Source of the DNA: CAZYME01 sp964648115 | Lineage (GTDB): Bacteria; Pseudomonadota; Gammaproteobacteria; Legionellales; Legionellaceae | Reading direction: 5' to 3' | DNA length: 64,000 nt | NCBI GenBank assembly: GCA_964648115.1 | Contig: CAZYME010000007.1 | Coordinates: 1 to 64,000, forward strand | Shown here: positions 26,610 through 34,511 of the stretch, piece by piece | Numbering within the stretch: the first letter of the stretch is position 1 | How the letters are laid out: each line of letters starts with the position of its first letter | The notes under the pieces: model-generated | The model's database searches: none | What the model was told of the DNA's origin: nothing | Seen by the model: only the letters and a program-made list of their open reading frames with translations | Translations under genes and position numbers: made by a program

Positions 26610-26757
26610 TAAAAATGTAATAAGGCCCTAATTTTCTCTCTTAATATTATGTTAAGAAATATTCGGTAAAATTATAGTCTAACAGTCGATGTGTCTGTTG
26701 TTTAATCATTCTGTGTTCATAAAGAGCACAATGGAGCTTTGTTAGGGAGATTTAGTC

Positions 26758-26952
26758 ATGTTGATTTTGACTCGTCGTATTGGTGAAACGCTTATTATTG
26801 GTGATGATGTAAACATTACTGTTTTGGGTGTAAAGGGTAATCAAGTGCGTTTAGGTATTAATGCACCAAAAGATGTTTCGGTGCATCGCGAAGAAATTTA
26901 TCTACGCATACAGCAAGAAAAGCAAGGTGCTGACACTGAAGAAGTAGTTTAA
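26758..26952 (+). CDS. csrA: Carbon storage regulator CsrA
   Basis: CsrA is a dimeric RNA-binding protein that controls translation and stability of mRNAs with GGA motifs. In Legionella it switches between replicative and transmissive phases. The 64 residues match the family from MLILTRRIGE to the RNA-contact segment VSVHREEIY (Arg44). An AGGGAG site precedes the ATG. The gene is followed by a strong intrinsic terminator. It is not next to alaS-recA, the common gammaproteobacterial location, so it could be the main copy in a rearranged setting or one of several paralogues. Confidence 0.97.
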   Translation: MLILTRRIGETLIIGDDVNITVLGVKGNQVRLGINAPKDVSVHREEIYLRIQQEKQGADTEEVV

Positions 26953-26977
26953 CCTCAAAATTTTCTCACAGTCTTCC

Positions 26978-27017
26978 CGTTCCGAACGTATATAGATGTT
27001 CGGAACGTTCTTTTCTT
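26978..27017. terminator. Intrinsic terminator, csrA / birA
   Basis: A perfect ten-base stem (CGTTCCGAAC at 26978-26987 with GTTCGGAACG at 26998-27007) around a ten-base loop, followed by TTCTTTTCTT. It lies 26 bases after the csrA stop, just before the convergent birA stop, and can serve csrA directly. Confidence 0.88.
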
Positions 27018-28029
27018 ATAACAACGTGTCAGTATGTAATGAAGTATCACCCGATGATAGGTAATGTGTTACTTTCGTTTCATCCTGAACTATCAATTGA
27101 CCCGTTTCATTAACACCCATTGCTTCACCACTTAAAGAACCGGTTAAATGCGAAACGGTTATATTTTTCCCTTGCAAGTAATCAGCTTGATGCCATTTTG
27201 AGATAAATGAAGCGAATCCATGTTCTACGAATTCTTTTAAATACTGGTCTAAATGAATAGTTAAGCCAGCGATTAGCGTGTTGCGATTTATATGACTATC
27301 AGTGATTTCATATAAGGAGCACCAAGGTTTATCAGGTAAGGGAGAATTTCCATCAACCATTTTTTGGGACGATGAGGAGTTCACATTTAAGCCAATCCCA
27401 ATGACTACTTCTGCACTACCGTTGCTTTCAGCAATGACCTCAATAAGATTGCCGCACAGTTTTTTGTCATACCACAGAATATCATTAGGCCATTTGACAC
27501 AAATATTATCCTTGATACCGGCGTCACACAGTGTTGCTAAAATAGCCAAGCTCACAACTAAACTTAAGCCCGATAACCGAGAGAGATCGCAGTCAAAATG
27601 CCAGCGGCTTGAGTAGTAGATATTCTCGCCAAAGGGCGAGTACCAATGTCTACCGAACCGCCCGCGACCTTCGGTTTGCATTTCAGCGCAGCAAACCTCT
27701 ATTGCTTGAGTGCGGGGCAACTCTTTTAATAAGCGGTTGGTTGAATCTACAGAGGCGAATAAATGAAAATTGATAGGTTTGTTGAAATTCCTGGCTTTTA
27801 ATTGCTCACGGATAGTTGCTTCATGTAATAATTTCATAGGGGTAGCCAAGCGATAGCCACGGTGTGGTATGCATTGTATGGGCAAGCCTATGTCCACCAG
27901 CTGTTTGATATGTTTCCAAATAGCTGTTCGTGAGACATTGAAGTGCTCTCCTAACGCATTGCCGCTGTGGCACACACCATCGCTTAAGTAGGCGATAATA
28001 TGCGTTTGCATGTCATTAAATTTTTTCAT
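27016..28029 (-). CDS. birA: Biotin-[acetyl-CoA-carboxylase] ligase / repressor
   Basis: BirA activates biotin with ATP and attaches it to AccB. The protein of about 337 residues has an N-terminal winged helix (VSRTAIWKHIKQL near residue 35), so it may also repress biotin genes. The catalytic GRGRFGRHW loop lies near residue 120, KWPNDILW near 185, and a C-terminal SH3-like domain follows. The long frame begins at 28071, but the ATG at 28029 gives a normal N-terminus and overlaps the sfp stop by 14 bases. Its substrate partner gene accA is 1.5 kb away on the other strand. Confidence 0.95.
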   Translation of the reverse strand: MKKFNDMQTHIIAYLSDGVCHSGNALGEHFNVSRTAIWKHIKQLVDIGLPIQCIPHRGYRLATPMKLLHEATIREQLKARNFNKPINFHLFASVDSTNRLLKELPRTQAIEVCCAEMQTEGRGRFGRHWYSPFGENIYYSSRWHFDCDLSRLSGLSLVVSLAILATLCDAGIKDNICVKWPNDILWYDKKLCGNLIEVIAESNGSAEVVIGIGLNVNSSSSQKMVDGNSPLPDKPWCSLYEITDSHINRNTLIAGLTIHLDQYLKEFVEHGFASFISKWHQADYLQGKNITVSHLTGSLSGEAMGVNETGQLIVQDETKVTHYLSSGDTSLHTDTLL

Positions 28030-28747
28030 AAGGGTCACACTGCGTAAGCGTAAAGTAACGGATTTCCTCAATCGCCGGGTGGTGGCAAAGTGCAGCGCTG
28101 CAGGCTACCTGTGGCATGAACGAGACTATTTTCCATTGTTGGTTATGAAGGGTGTCAACACAAAGCTGGTTTGTCGGTGGTAAAATAGCCACGTCAAATT
28201 TTTGTGTAGGGTAGGCTAACCCAAGCCCGCATGCTTTAATAAAGGCTTCTTTTTGTGCCCAAATATGAAAAAATGCGAGCGGTTTGAGCATAGCATTCGT
28301 TTGCTGTAAACCTTCAATTTCACTCGATGAAAATAAATGGTTGCCTATTCCTTCATAGGGTCTTGCTGAAAAAAATTCGATATCTACACCCAGTGGAAAT
28401 TTTTTGCCAATGGCCAGAAGAGCCAGATCACCTGAATGGCTTAAATTAAATTGTAGAGATAAATCGTTCTCAAGTTGTGGTTTGCCATGTTGATTGTAAG
28501 AGAATACCAATTCAGCTGGCGGCACATTAATATAGCGGGCAAGAATGCAGCGCAGCATAGCACGCCCTGCAGTAAAACGCCGTTGATGGCGTGCGAAATA
28601 ATAACGCTTAGCGCGCGCTAATTCATCTTCATTAAGCAAGTCGGCCGCACCAGCAAATTCTGTGTGCAGAGGGTATTGCCAAATATCAATACGGGTATTT
28701 TGTAAAACGTAGTCGCTGGGCTTTTCATTTTTTAAGATGGTATTCAT
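28016..28747 (-). CDS. Sfp-type 4'-phosphopantetheinyl transferase
   Basis: Transfers the phosphopantetheine arm of CoA onto carrier proteins. The 243-residue two-domain protein shows LGVDIEFF near residue 115 (metal-binding Asp and Glu) and FHIWAQKEAFIKACG near 160 (WxxKEAxxK), the Sfp/AcpT/EntD signature. The single-domain AcpS is a different family, so this enzyme probably serves another carrier protein or replaces AcpS. The frame opens at TTG 28792, overlapping vapC by 13 bases; the ATG at 28747 is likelier by family length. It is followed by birA with overlap. Confidence 0.92.
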   Translation of the reverse strand: MNTILKNEKPSDYVLQNTRIDIWQYPLHTEFAGAADLLNEDELARAKRYYFARHQRRFTAGRAMLRCILARYINVPPAELVFSYNQHGKPQLENDLSLQFNLSHSGDLALLAIGKKFPLGVDIEFFSARPYEGIGNHLFSSSEIEGLQQTNAMLKPLAFFHIWAQKEAFIKACGLGLAYPTQKFDVAILPPTNQLCVDTLHNQQWKIVSFMPQVACSAALCHHPAIEEIRYFTLTQCDPYEKI

Positions 28748-28779
28748 GCAGGGTAAAATGAATGATGAGTGCAGAGCAT

Positions 28780-29193
28780 TTATTGAGTCCAATCGGTTAT
28801 TTTTAGACCTTCGACATGCCTAAAAGCAAGATCATTCGTAATAAGTACTACTCCCAATGCGAGGGCATGGGCAGCAATTAGCATATCTAAATTACCTAAG
28901 GCTTTCCCTTTCTTTTGCATGTCTGCGCGAAGGACTCCGTAACATTCTGCAGCGGTGTTATCCCAAGGCAACACGTCAACACGGATCAGGAATTCATGAA
29001 CAACCCGGGAGAGTTCTTTTGCATCACGATTTTTTGCTAATCCAAATAGCAATTCTCCTTCAGTCATAGCAGAAATTGCAAGCTCTGACATAGGAACAGA
29101 AACGACATTGTTGCGGACGTTGTTTGTTCCCCTGATAAAATGACTAACCATATTAGTATCAAGCATATAGCGATAAATTATTTCGTTAGTCAT
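28780..29193 (-). CDS. vapC: VapC-type PIN-domain toxin
   Basis: A 137-residue PIN-domain ribonuclease, the toxin of a type II pair. The acidic active-site residues are visible: Asp in YMLDTN near residue 12, Glu in MTEGELL near 47, Asp in LGNLDMLIAA near 103 and Asp in TNDLAF near 121. VapC toxins typically cut tRNA-fMet or 23S rRNA. The frame extends upstream, but the ATG at 29193 overlaps the antitoxin stop by eight bases, the usual vapBC arrangement. The next gene, sfp, starts at its end. Confidence 0.93.
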   Translation of the reverse strand: MTNEIIYRYMLDTNMVSHFIRGTNNVRNNVVSVPMSELAISAMTEGELLFGLAKNRDAKELSRVVHEFLIRVDVLPWDNTAAECYGVLRADMQKKGKALGNLDMLIAAHALALGVVLITNDLAFRHVEGLKITDWTQ

Positions 29194-29437
29194 TAAACAA
29201 GTCTCTCTCCTGTGAGGAAGAGTCTCCACGTTCCACCATGAAGTCGTTAGGGATGCTAACTGTTTTAACAAGATCAAAAAAATCATCCCAAGTTTCTGGT
29301 TTACGCGACAAAATCACATCACCTGTTTTTTGATCTTTTCTGATAAAGACTTCTTTGCAGTTAGCAAATCGATAGGCAGCGGGTAAGCGCACCGCCTGGC
29401 TACGGCCATTTGTGAATATTTTGGCAGACTGAGCCAT
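29186..29437 (-). CDS. vapB: VapB-type antitoxin
   Basis: An 83-residue protein with an N-terminal AbrB/SpoVT-like swapped-hairpin DNA-binding domain (AKIFTNGRSQAVRLP, residues 4-18) and an acidic, flexible C-terminal tail that should wrap the VapC toxin. The ATG at 29437 follows GGAG; an in-frame ATG at 29449 lacks one. It is the first gene of vapB-vapC-sfp-birA. The AT-rich palindrome just upstream is a candidate autoregulatory operator. Confidence 0.92.
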   Translation of the reverse strand: MAQSAKIFTNGRSQAVRLPAAYRFANCKEVFIRKDQKTGDVILSRKPETWDDFFDLVKTVSIPNDFMVERGDSSSQERDLFND

Positions 29438-29466
29438 AATAGTCTCCATATTGGTATATATCTAAG

Positions 29467-29489
29467 TATATATCACCGTATGATATATA
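29467..29489. promoter_or_regulatory. Candidate VapBC operator palindrome
   Basis: A perfect nine-base inverted repeat, TATATATCA and TGATATATA, around CCGTA. It lies 30 bases before the vapB start, where VapBC complexes usually bind to repress their own promoter. The A/T-rich arms also resemble a -10 region, so its role is inferred from position. Confidence 0.55.
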
Positions 29490-29570
29490 TCAATAGTTAC
29501 ATCCTTCTTCCCTCAAATAACAGATGCGGTTATCATATTGTATGATAATAAATTCACCAATGAGTAACTG

Positions 29571-30521
29571 ATGAGTCATCAATTTTTGGATTTTGAGCAG
29601 CCCATAGAAGAATTGAATCAAAAAATTCAAGCGCTACGTATGGTTGGTAGTGATAATGAGGTTAATTTAAGCGAAGAAATTGCACGATTAGAGGCCAAGT
29701 GCGATGAGTTGATGGCTAACGTTTTTTCACATCTTGAACCTTGGCAGGTTGCGCAGATGGCAAGACATCCTCTTCGGCCACAAACAACCGATTACATTGA
29801 GCATATGTTTACACATTTTCAAGAGTTGCATGGCGACCGTCATTATTCAGCAGCCCCAGCAATTATTGGTGGATTGGCGCGCTTTAATGGAGAGCCTGTG
29901 ATGCTGATTGGGCATCAAAAGGGAAAACGTACTAAGGAAAAAGTTTATCGTAATTTTGGTATGGCGCGACCTGAAGAGTATCGGAAAGCATTGCGCTTGA
30001 TGAAAATGGCGGAAAAATTTAAATTACCGATTTTTACATTTATTGATACAGCGGGTGCATACCCTGGAATCGGTGCTGAAGAGCGTAATCAATCCGAGGC
30101 CATTGCTCGCAATCTATTGGAAATGTTTAAGCTCAAAACACCCATAATTTGTGTTGTGACAGGAGAGGCTGGCTCGGGCGGTGCATTAGCTATTGGAGTG
30201 GGCGATCGTGTCTTGATGCTGCAATATTCTATTTATTCTGTGATTTCGCCTGAGGGATGTGCATCTATTTTATGGAAAGATCCTGCAAAGGCTAGTGAAG
30301 CAGCACGTGCAATGGGTATTACAGCACAGCAGATATTTAATAATAAATTGGTTGATGGAATTATTGAAGAGCCCTTAGGTGGCGCGCACCGTAATGTTGC
30401 TATGATGGCAGATACATTAAAAGCCGCATTGACGGAGGAATTGCATAAGCTCAAATCATTGCCTGTAGATGAATTATTAGCACAGCGTTATAACAAATTT
30501 ATGGCAATGGGTGCGCTGTGA
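29571..30521 (+). CDS. accA: Acetyl-CoA carboxylase carboxyltransferase subunit alpha
   Basis: AccA forms, with AccD, the carboxyltransferase that moves carboxyl from biotin-AccB to acetyl-CoA, the first step of fatty acid synthesis. The 316-residue protein matches E. coli in length and key segments: YRNFGMARPEEYRKALRLM near residue 125, TAGAYPGIGAEERNQ near 163 and GEAGSGGALA near 200. No strong ribosome-binding site is visible. tilS follows with an overlap of about 11 bases. Confidence 0.97.
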   Translation: MSHQFLDFEQPIEELNQKIQALRMVGSDNEVNLSEEIARLEAKCDELMANVFSHLEPWQVAQMARHPLRPQTTDYIEHMFTHFQELHGDRHYSAAPAIIGGLARFNGEPVMLIGHQKGKRTKEKVYRNFGMARPEEYRKALRLMKMAEKFKLPIFTFIDTAGAYPGIGAEERNQSEAIARNLLEMFKLKTPIICVVTGEAGSGGALAIGVGDRVLMLQYSIYSVISPEGCASILWKDPAKASEAARAMGITAQQIFNNKLVDGIIEEPLGGAHRNVAMMADTLKAALTEELHKLKSLPVDELLAQRYNKFMAMGAL

Positions 30522-31920
30522 TGTGAGTGACTCTCTGATTTCAGAAGATTGGTGCGCTGCCCTGGTTAATTACCAGCGTTTATTTGTAGGTTTTAGTGGC
30601 GGTCTTGATTCAACTGTGCTTTTGCATAGTCTTTCGAGACAGCCTGTTTTAGCTTCGAAGTTGCAAGCTGTGCATGTTAATCATGGGCTGAGTCCAAACG
30701 CTGATGCTTGGCAGAGCCACTGCCAAAAACGTTGTGAAACGCTTTCAATTCCTTTCCTACCACGCGAGGTCCAAGTTGATCCTCTCGCGAATATTGAAGA
30801 GGGCGCCCGTTTAGCCCGTTATGCAGTGTTTTCTTCTTTGCTGACTGAGAATGATTGTTTGTTGTTAGGGCATCATATTGATGACCAAGCTGAAACATTA
30901 CTATTACAGTTATTTAGGGGAGCAGGGGTGGATGGAATGGCCGCTATGGCTCCTATCAAGAGATTAACAAAGGGAGTGCTTGCAAGGCCTTTGTTACAAT
31001 ACTCGAGGGTAGAACTTGAAGGGTATGCTCGCCAACACCAGCTCACATGGGTAGATGACGAAAGTAATCAAAATAGCGCCTTTTCGCGCAATTACCTTCG
31101 TCATCAAATTATGCCGCTTTTGCAGGAGAAATGGCCAAGCGTAGTGGACAACTTAGCTCGTAGTGCAACCCATTGCCAACAAGCGAAATTAAATCTTGAA
31201 GCACTCGCAGAAATTGATTGTGTGGAATTAATTGAGTCGAGTGATAGGTTATCGTTGCGGCACTTACTTACACTCAATCATGAGCGTCTAGTAAATGTTT
31301 TGCGTGTCTGGTTGAGACGAAATCAAGTTCGTTACCCATCCGCTGTTATTTTAAAGCGTATAATTAATGAGGTTATTTTTGCAAAAAATGATGCTTCAAC
31401 AATGATAGAATGGAATAGTATTACTGTGCGTCGCTACCAACAGACCTTATATTTGCTGAAAGTGGCGCGCCAAGATCAACCAACCACTATCGAATGGGCA
31501 GAATTTCCTGCTCCTTTACGACTTGGTGAAGAAGTATTTCTTGTGTCCCTACGTCCCGCGGCTTGTCCGCGGGATCCAGAAGGTTTTTCTCCCGGAGAGA
31601 TCTCTGGATCCCGCGGAAAAGCCGCGGGACGTAGGCAGCATGATATACCCACGGGGTTGAAAATCCCCCCAGGCTCACATGTGCAGGTACGTTTTCGCCA
31701 AGGTGGTGAGTTGTTGCATTGGCACGGCCAGACTAAACAACTCAAAAAATTATTCCAACAATGGCAAGTTCCACCATGGCAACGTGATCAAACTCCTTTG
31801 TTGTACATTAATGATGAGTTAGCTGCAGTGGTGGGATACGCCATTAGCGATCAATATTGTGGTACGGATCCTGCAAACACGTATCACATTGAACTTCACC
31901 CAACTAACACTGTTAAGTAG
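30511..31920 (+). CDS. tilS: tRNA(Ile)-lysidine synthase, with palindrome-encoded insert
   Basis: TilS modifies C34 of tRNA-Ile(CAU) to lysidine, changing codon reading from AUG to AUA; it is essential. The 469 residues contain the PP-loop SGGLDSTVLLH near residue 29, HHIDDQAET near 124, the substrate-binding middle domain, and a TilS C-terminal domain from about residue 395. Between the last two, residues ~347-375 are encoded by a palindromic element (31549-31634) and read SLRPAACPRDPEG then SGSRGKAAGRR. The frame stays open, so the protein is probably functional. Starts are GTG 30511 or GTG 30523. Confidence 0.95.
   Translation: MRCDVSDSLISEDWCAALVNYQRLFVGFSGGLDSTVLLHSLSRQPVLASKLQAVHVNHGLSPNADAWQSHCQKRCETLSIPFLPREVQVDPLANIEEGARLARYAVFSSLLTENDCLLLGHHIDDQAETLLLQLFRGAGVDGMAAMAPIKRLTKGVLARPLLQYSRVELEGYARQHQLTWVDDESNQNSAFSRNYLRHQIMPLLQEKWPSVVDNLARSATHCQQAKLNLEALAEIDCVELIESSDRLSLRHLLTLNHERLVNVLRVWLRRNQVRYPSAVILKRIINEVIFAKNDASTMIEWNSITVRRYQQTLYLLKVARQDQPTTIEWAEFPAPLRLGEEVFLVSLRPAACPRDPEGFSPGEISGSRGKAAGRRQHDIPTGLKIPPGSHVQVRFRQGGELLHWHGQTKQLKKLFQQWQVPPWQRDQTPLLYINDELAAVVGYAISDQYCGTDPANTYHIELHPTNTVK
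31549..31634. repeat. 86-bp coding palindrome inside tilS
   Basis: Arms 31549-31580 and 31603-31634 are 32-base inverted copies with a single mismatch; the loop is 22 bases. Each arm itself contains a CCGCGG hairpin. The base composition is far more GC-rich than tilS. The insertion keeps the frame and falls in the linker before the TilS C-terminal domain. It resembles the Rickettsia palindromic elements that insert within genes. Confidence 0.88.
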
Positions 31921-31931
31921 AGAAATTCCCA

Positions 31932-33164
31932 ATGGCCGCACTTTTAATCGACATACCCCGAAGACAAGCACTGGTTTATGCTATTTTTTTGGTTCTCTAT
32001 GAATTCCTGACCTACATTGCTAACGATATGATCATGCCTGGCATGATCAACGTGGTTACTGCATTTCATGGTCCTGAATCAGCAATCGCTTCTTCGTTGA
32101 CATTGTATGTGTTGGGCGGTGCAAGCTTACAATTATTTCTAGGCCCTATCTCAGACCGCTATGGGCGTCGCCCAATAATGATCTTTGGCGCCTCACTTTT
32201 CTTTTTGTGCACAGTCGCAATCGCATGCTCCAATTCGATGGATCAATTTTTGGCAGCCCGTTTTTTTCAAGGCATGGGATTATGTTTTATCGCAGTGGTT
32301 GGTTACGCTACATTACAAGAAATTTTTGCTGAAATGGATGCTATACGCTTAATTGCTCTCATGGCTAATGTTTCAATACTAGCACCTCTGGTCGGCCCAC
32401 TTTTGGGCGCTGTTTTTATTTATTATTATAGCTGGCGAATCATTTTTATTTTGATTGGTGTACTGGCACTTATAGCGCTTTGGGGTCTATGGCGATTCAT
32501 GCCAGAATCTGTCGGTCAAATCAAAACTGATGGTGAGCAAATTAAGCGCGTTCCCTTGTCTTTCCGAACAATCGCTGCAAATTACACCAAATTGTTATTG
32601 AATCGGCATTTTATGCTAGGTTCAATTGCACTCGGCTTTGCTTACTTGCCATGTATGGCTTGGATTGCGCTCTCGCCGATTATATTAGTGAAGACCGCGC
32701 ACTTATCGGTTATTCAATATGGTTGGTGGCAGGTTCCTGTGTTCGGTGCTTTTATTTTGGGGAACATTTTTTTACATCACATGACCCATCGTGGAACAGT
32801 AAAAAAATTGGTCATAATAGGGTCTTATATTGCGCTCTCTGGCATGTTGCTAACACTTATTTTGCCCGTGTCAGGTACTTCCTCTTTTCTATGGTTTATG
32901 CCTGGGCTTATTGTTTACTTCTTCGGGGGGGGGATGCTGGGAGCACCATTGATTCGATTTATTCTTTTTTCCACAACTGTTACCAAAGGCACTGCCACGG
33001 CATTAATGAGTATTATTTCCATGTGTGTTCAAGCGATGGGAATAGAGTTAGCAAATTTCCTATATTCAACACATAACAATAACATGTTTTCCCTTTTCTG
33101 TGCATGGACAGCCTTAACGTACACTATTTTTATATTCGGTTGTTTTTTTAATCATAAGGATTAG
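31932..33164 (+). CDS. mdfA: MFS multidrug exporter, MdfA-like
   Basis: A 410-residue 12-helix major facilitator protein. The N-terminal segment LVLYEFLTYIANDMIMPGM closely matches E. coli MdfA, including the membrane-embedded acidic residue in helix 1 that binds cationic drugs. The motif A loop GPISDRYGRRP near residue 74 and the ALMANV segment are also MdfA-like. It exports drugs in exchange for protons. It starts 12 bases after tilS. A run of nine G at 32925-32933 lies in the coding region and could be a slippage site. Confidence 0.85.
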   Translation: MAALLIDIPRRQALVYAIFLVLYEFLTYIANDMIMPGMINVVTAFHGPESAIASSLTLYVLGGASLQLFLGPISDRYGRRPIMIFGASLFFLCTVAIACSNSMDQFLAARFFQGMGLCFIAVVGYATLQEIFAEMDAIRLIALMANVSILAPLVGPLLGAVFIYYYSWRIIFILIGVLALIALWGLWRFMPESVGQIKTDGEQIKRVPLSFRTIAANYTKLLLNRHFMLGSIALGFAYLPCMAWIALSPIILVKTAHLSVIQYGWWQVPVFGAFILGNIFLHHMTHRGTVKKLVIIGSYIALSGMLLTLILPVSGTSSFLWFMPGLIVYFFGGGMLGAPLIRFILFSTTVTKGTATALMSIISMCVQAMGIELANFLYSTHNNNMFSLFCAWTALTYTIFIFGCFFNHKD

Positions 33165-33264
33165 CGCGGGGGTCCAAGCTAAAAGCGAGTGCAAAATTAA
33201 TAATAACAAGTATAATATTTTCCGGCGCGCGTTAACGTCCGCGTTAATATTTTACTGGGATTTT

Positions 33265-34386
33265 ATGCGGATTTTGCACTTCTACAAAACATACTACCCT
33301 GATTCAGTAGGCGGTGTTGAACAAGTAATTAACCAATTAGCCAGGGCTAGTGTTAATTTGGGTGTTCACACTGAGGTTTTGTCATTAAGCTCTGATAATC
33401 CGCGTACCATCGAAGTAGACGGTCATCTCGCTCACCGTTCAAAAATGGCGTTCCAAATTGCGTCTACAGGGTTTTCTCTATCCGTTTTTTCGCGCTTCTC
33501 CCAACTTATCAAAGAAGTTGACGTTATCCATTACCACTATCCGTGGCCTTTTATGGATTTAGTCCATTTTGCAGCAAGGGTAAAAATCCCCACTGTGGTT
33601 ACGTATCATTCCGATATTATCCGACAGAAAACGTTGTTAAAATTTTATCGACCCTTGAAAAACCGATTTCTCGCCAGTGTCGATCGCATTGTAGCAACCT
33701 CTCCCAATTATTTAGAAACTAGCCATGTATTAGAACGATATCGTGACAAAACATCGGTTATTCCGATTGGGCTTGATAGCTCGACATATCCAAAGCCATC
33801 TCCTGAATTGTTAGCAAAATGGCAGGAGAAATTCGGAAAACGGTTCTTCCTTTTTGTAGGCATGCTTCGTTACTACAAAGGACTACATATTCTTCTAGAT
33901 GCGCTCAAAGATACCGCATATCCGGTAGTTATTGTTGGCTCAGGGCCTCTTGAAACAGAGCTAAAAGCACATGCAGCCCGATTAGGACTACAAAATATTT
34001 ATTTTACTGGTATGTTACAAAACGAGGATAAAGCCGCGTTATTAGAACTCTGCTACGCAGTTGTATTTCCCTCACATCTACGTTCCGAAGCCTTCGGGAT
34101 TTCTTTGCTCGAAGGCGCGATGTACGGCAAACCTATGATTTCGAGTGAAATAGGCACAGGTACCAGTTTCATTAATATCGATAAGGAAACGGGTTTGGTG
34201 GTAAAGCCTAGTGATCCAGTCGCGTTTAGACAAGCAATGCAATTTCTTTGGGAAAACCCTCTTGCGGCAGAGAAAATGGGTATGCAGGCCAAGAAACGTT
34301 ATTTGGCGTTATTTACCGCGGATAAAATGGCGGCCGATTATGCTGTACTTTATAGGGATTTGTTAGAGGAAAAACCTACCTCCTGA
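33265..34386 (+). CDS. Glycosyltransferase family 4
   Basis: A 373-residue cytoplasmic GT-B enzyme. The N-terminal acceptor domain starts MRILHFYKTYYPDSVGGVEQ, with the glycine-rich loop typical of GT4. The nucleotide-sugar-binding C-terminal half has FVGMLRYYKG near residue 193 and the EAFGISLLEGAMYGKP (EX7E) motif near 275. It resembles O-antigen mannosyl- or rhamnosyltransferases of the WbpY/WbdC kind, but donor and acceptor cannot be read. It opens the large surface-glycan region. Confidence 0.9.
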   Translation: MRILHFYKTYYPDSVGGVEQVINQLARASVNLGVHTEVLSLSSDNPRTIEVDGHLAHRSKMAFQIASTGFSLSVFSRFSQLIKEVDVIHYHYPWPFMDLVHFAARVKIPTVVTYHSDIIRQKTLLKFYRPLKNRFLASVDRIVATSPNYLETSHVLERYRDKTSVIPIGLDSSTYPKPSPELLAKWQEKFGKRFFLFVGMLRYYKGLHILLDALKDTAYPVVIVGSGPLETELKAHAARLGLQNIYFTGMLQNEDKAALLELCYAVVFPSHLRSEAFGISLLEGAMYGKPMISSEIGTGTSFINIDKETGLVVKPSDPVAFRQAMQFLWENPLAAEKMGMQAKKRYLALFTADKMAADYAVLYRDLLEEKPTS

Positions 34387-34511
34387 CACTATCACTCCCT
34401 CTGTATTTCAAGTGATAAAAATTTACTGAATTTTATTTCTGATGGTGTATAGTGTGCGGTCGAGCCGCATATGGGCTCAATGGATAAATTATTTACAATA
34501 GGTTTATAACT

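Noticed and set aside
31476..31745. Antisense reading frame of 89 residues across the tilS palindrome.
   Set aside because: It is produced by the palindrome's lack of stop codons on both strands; no ribosome-binding site, and tilS on the other strand is clear.
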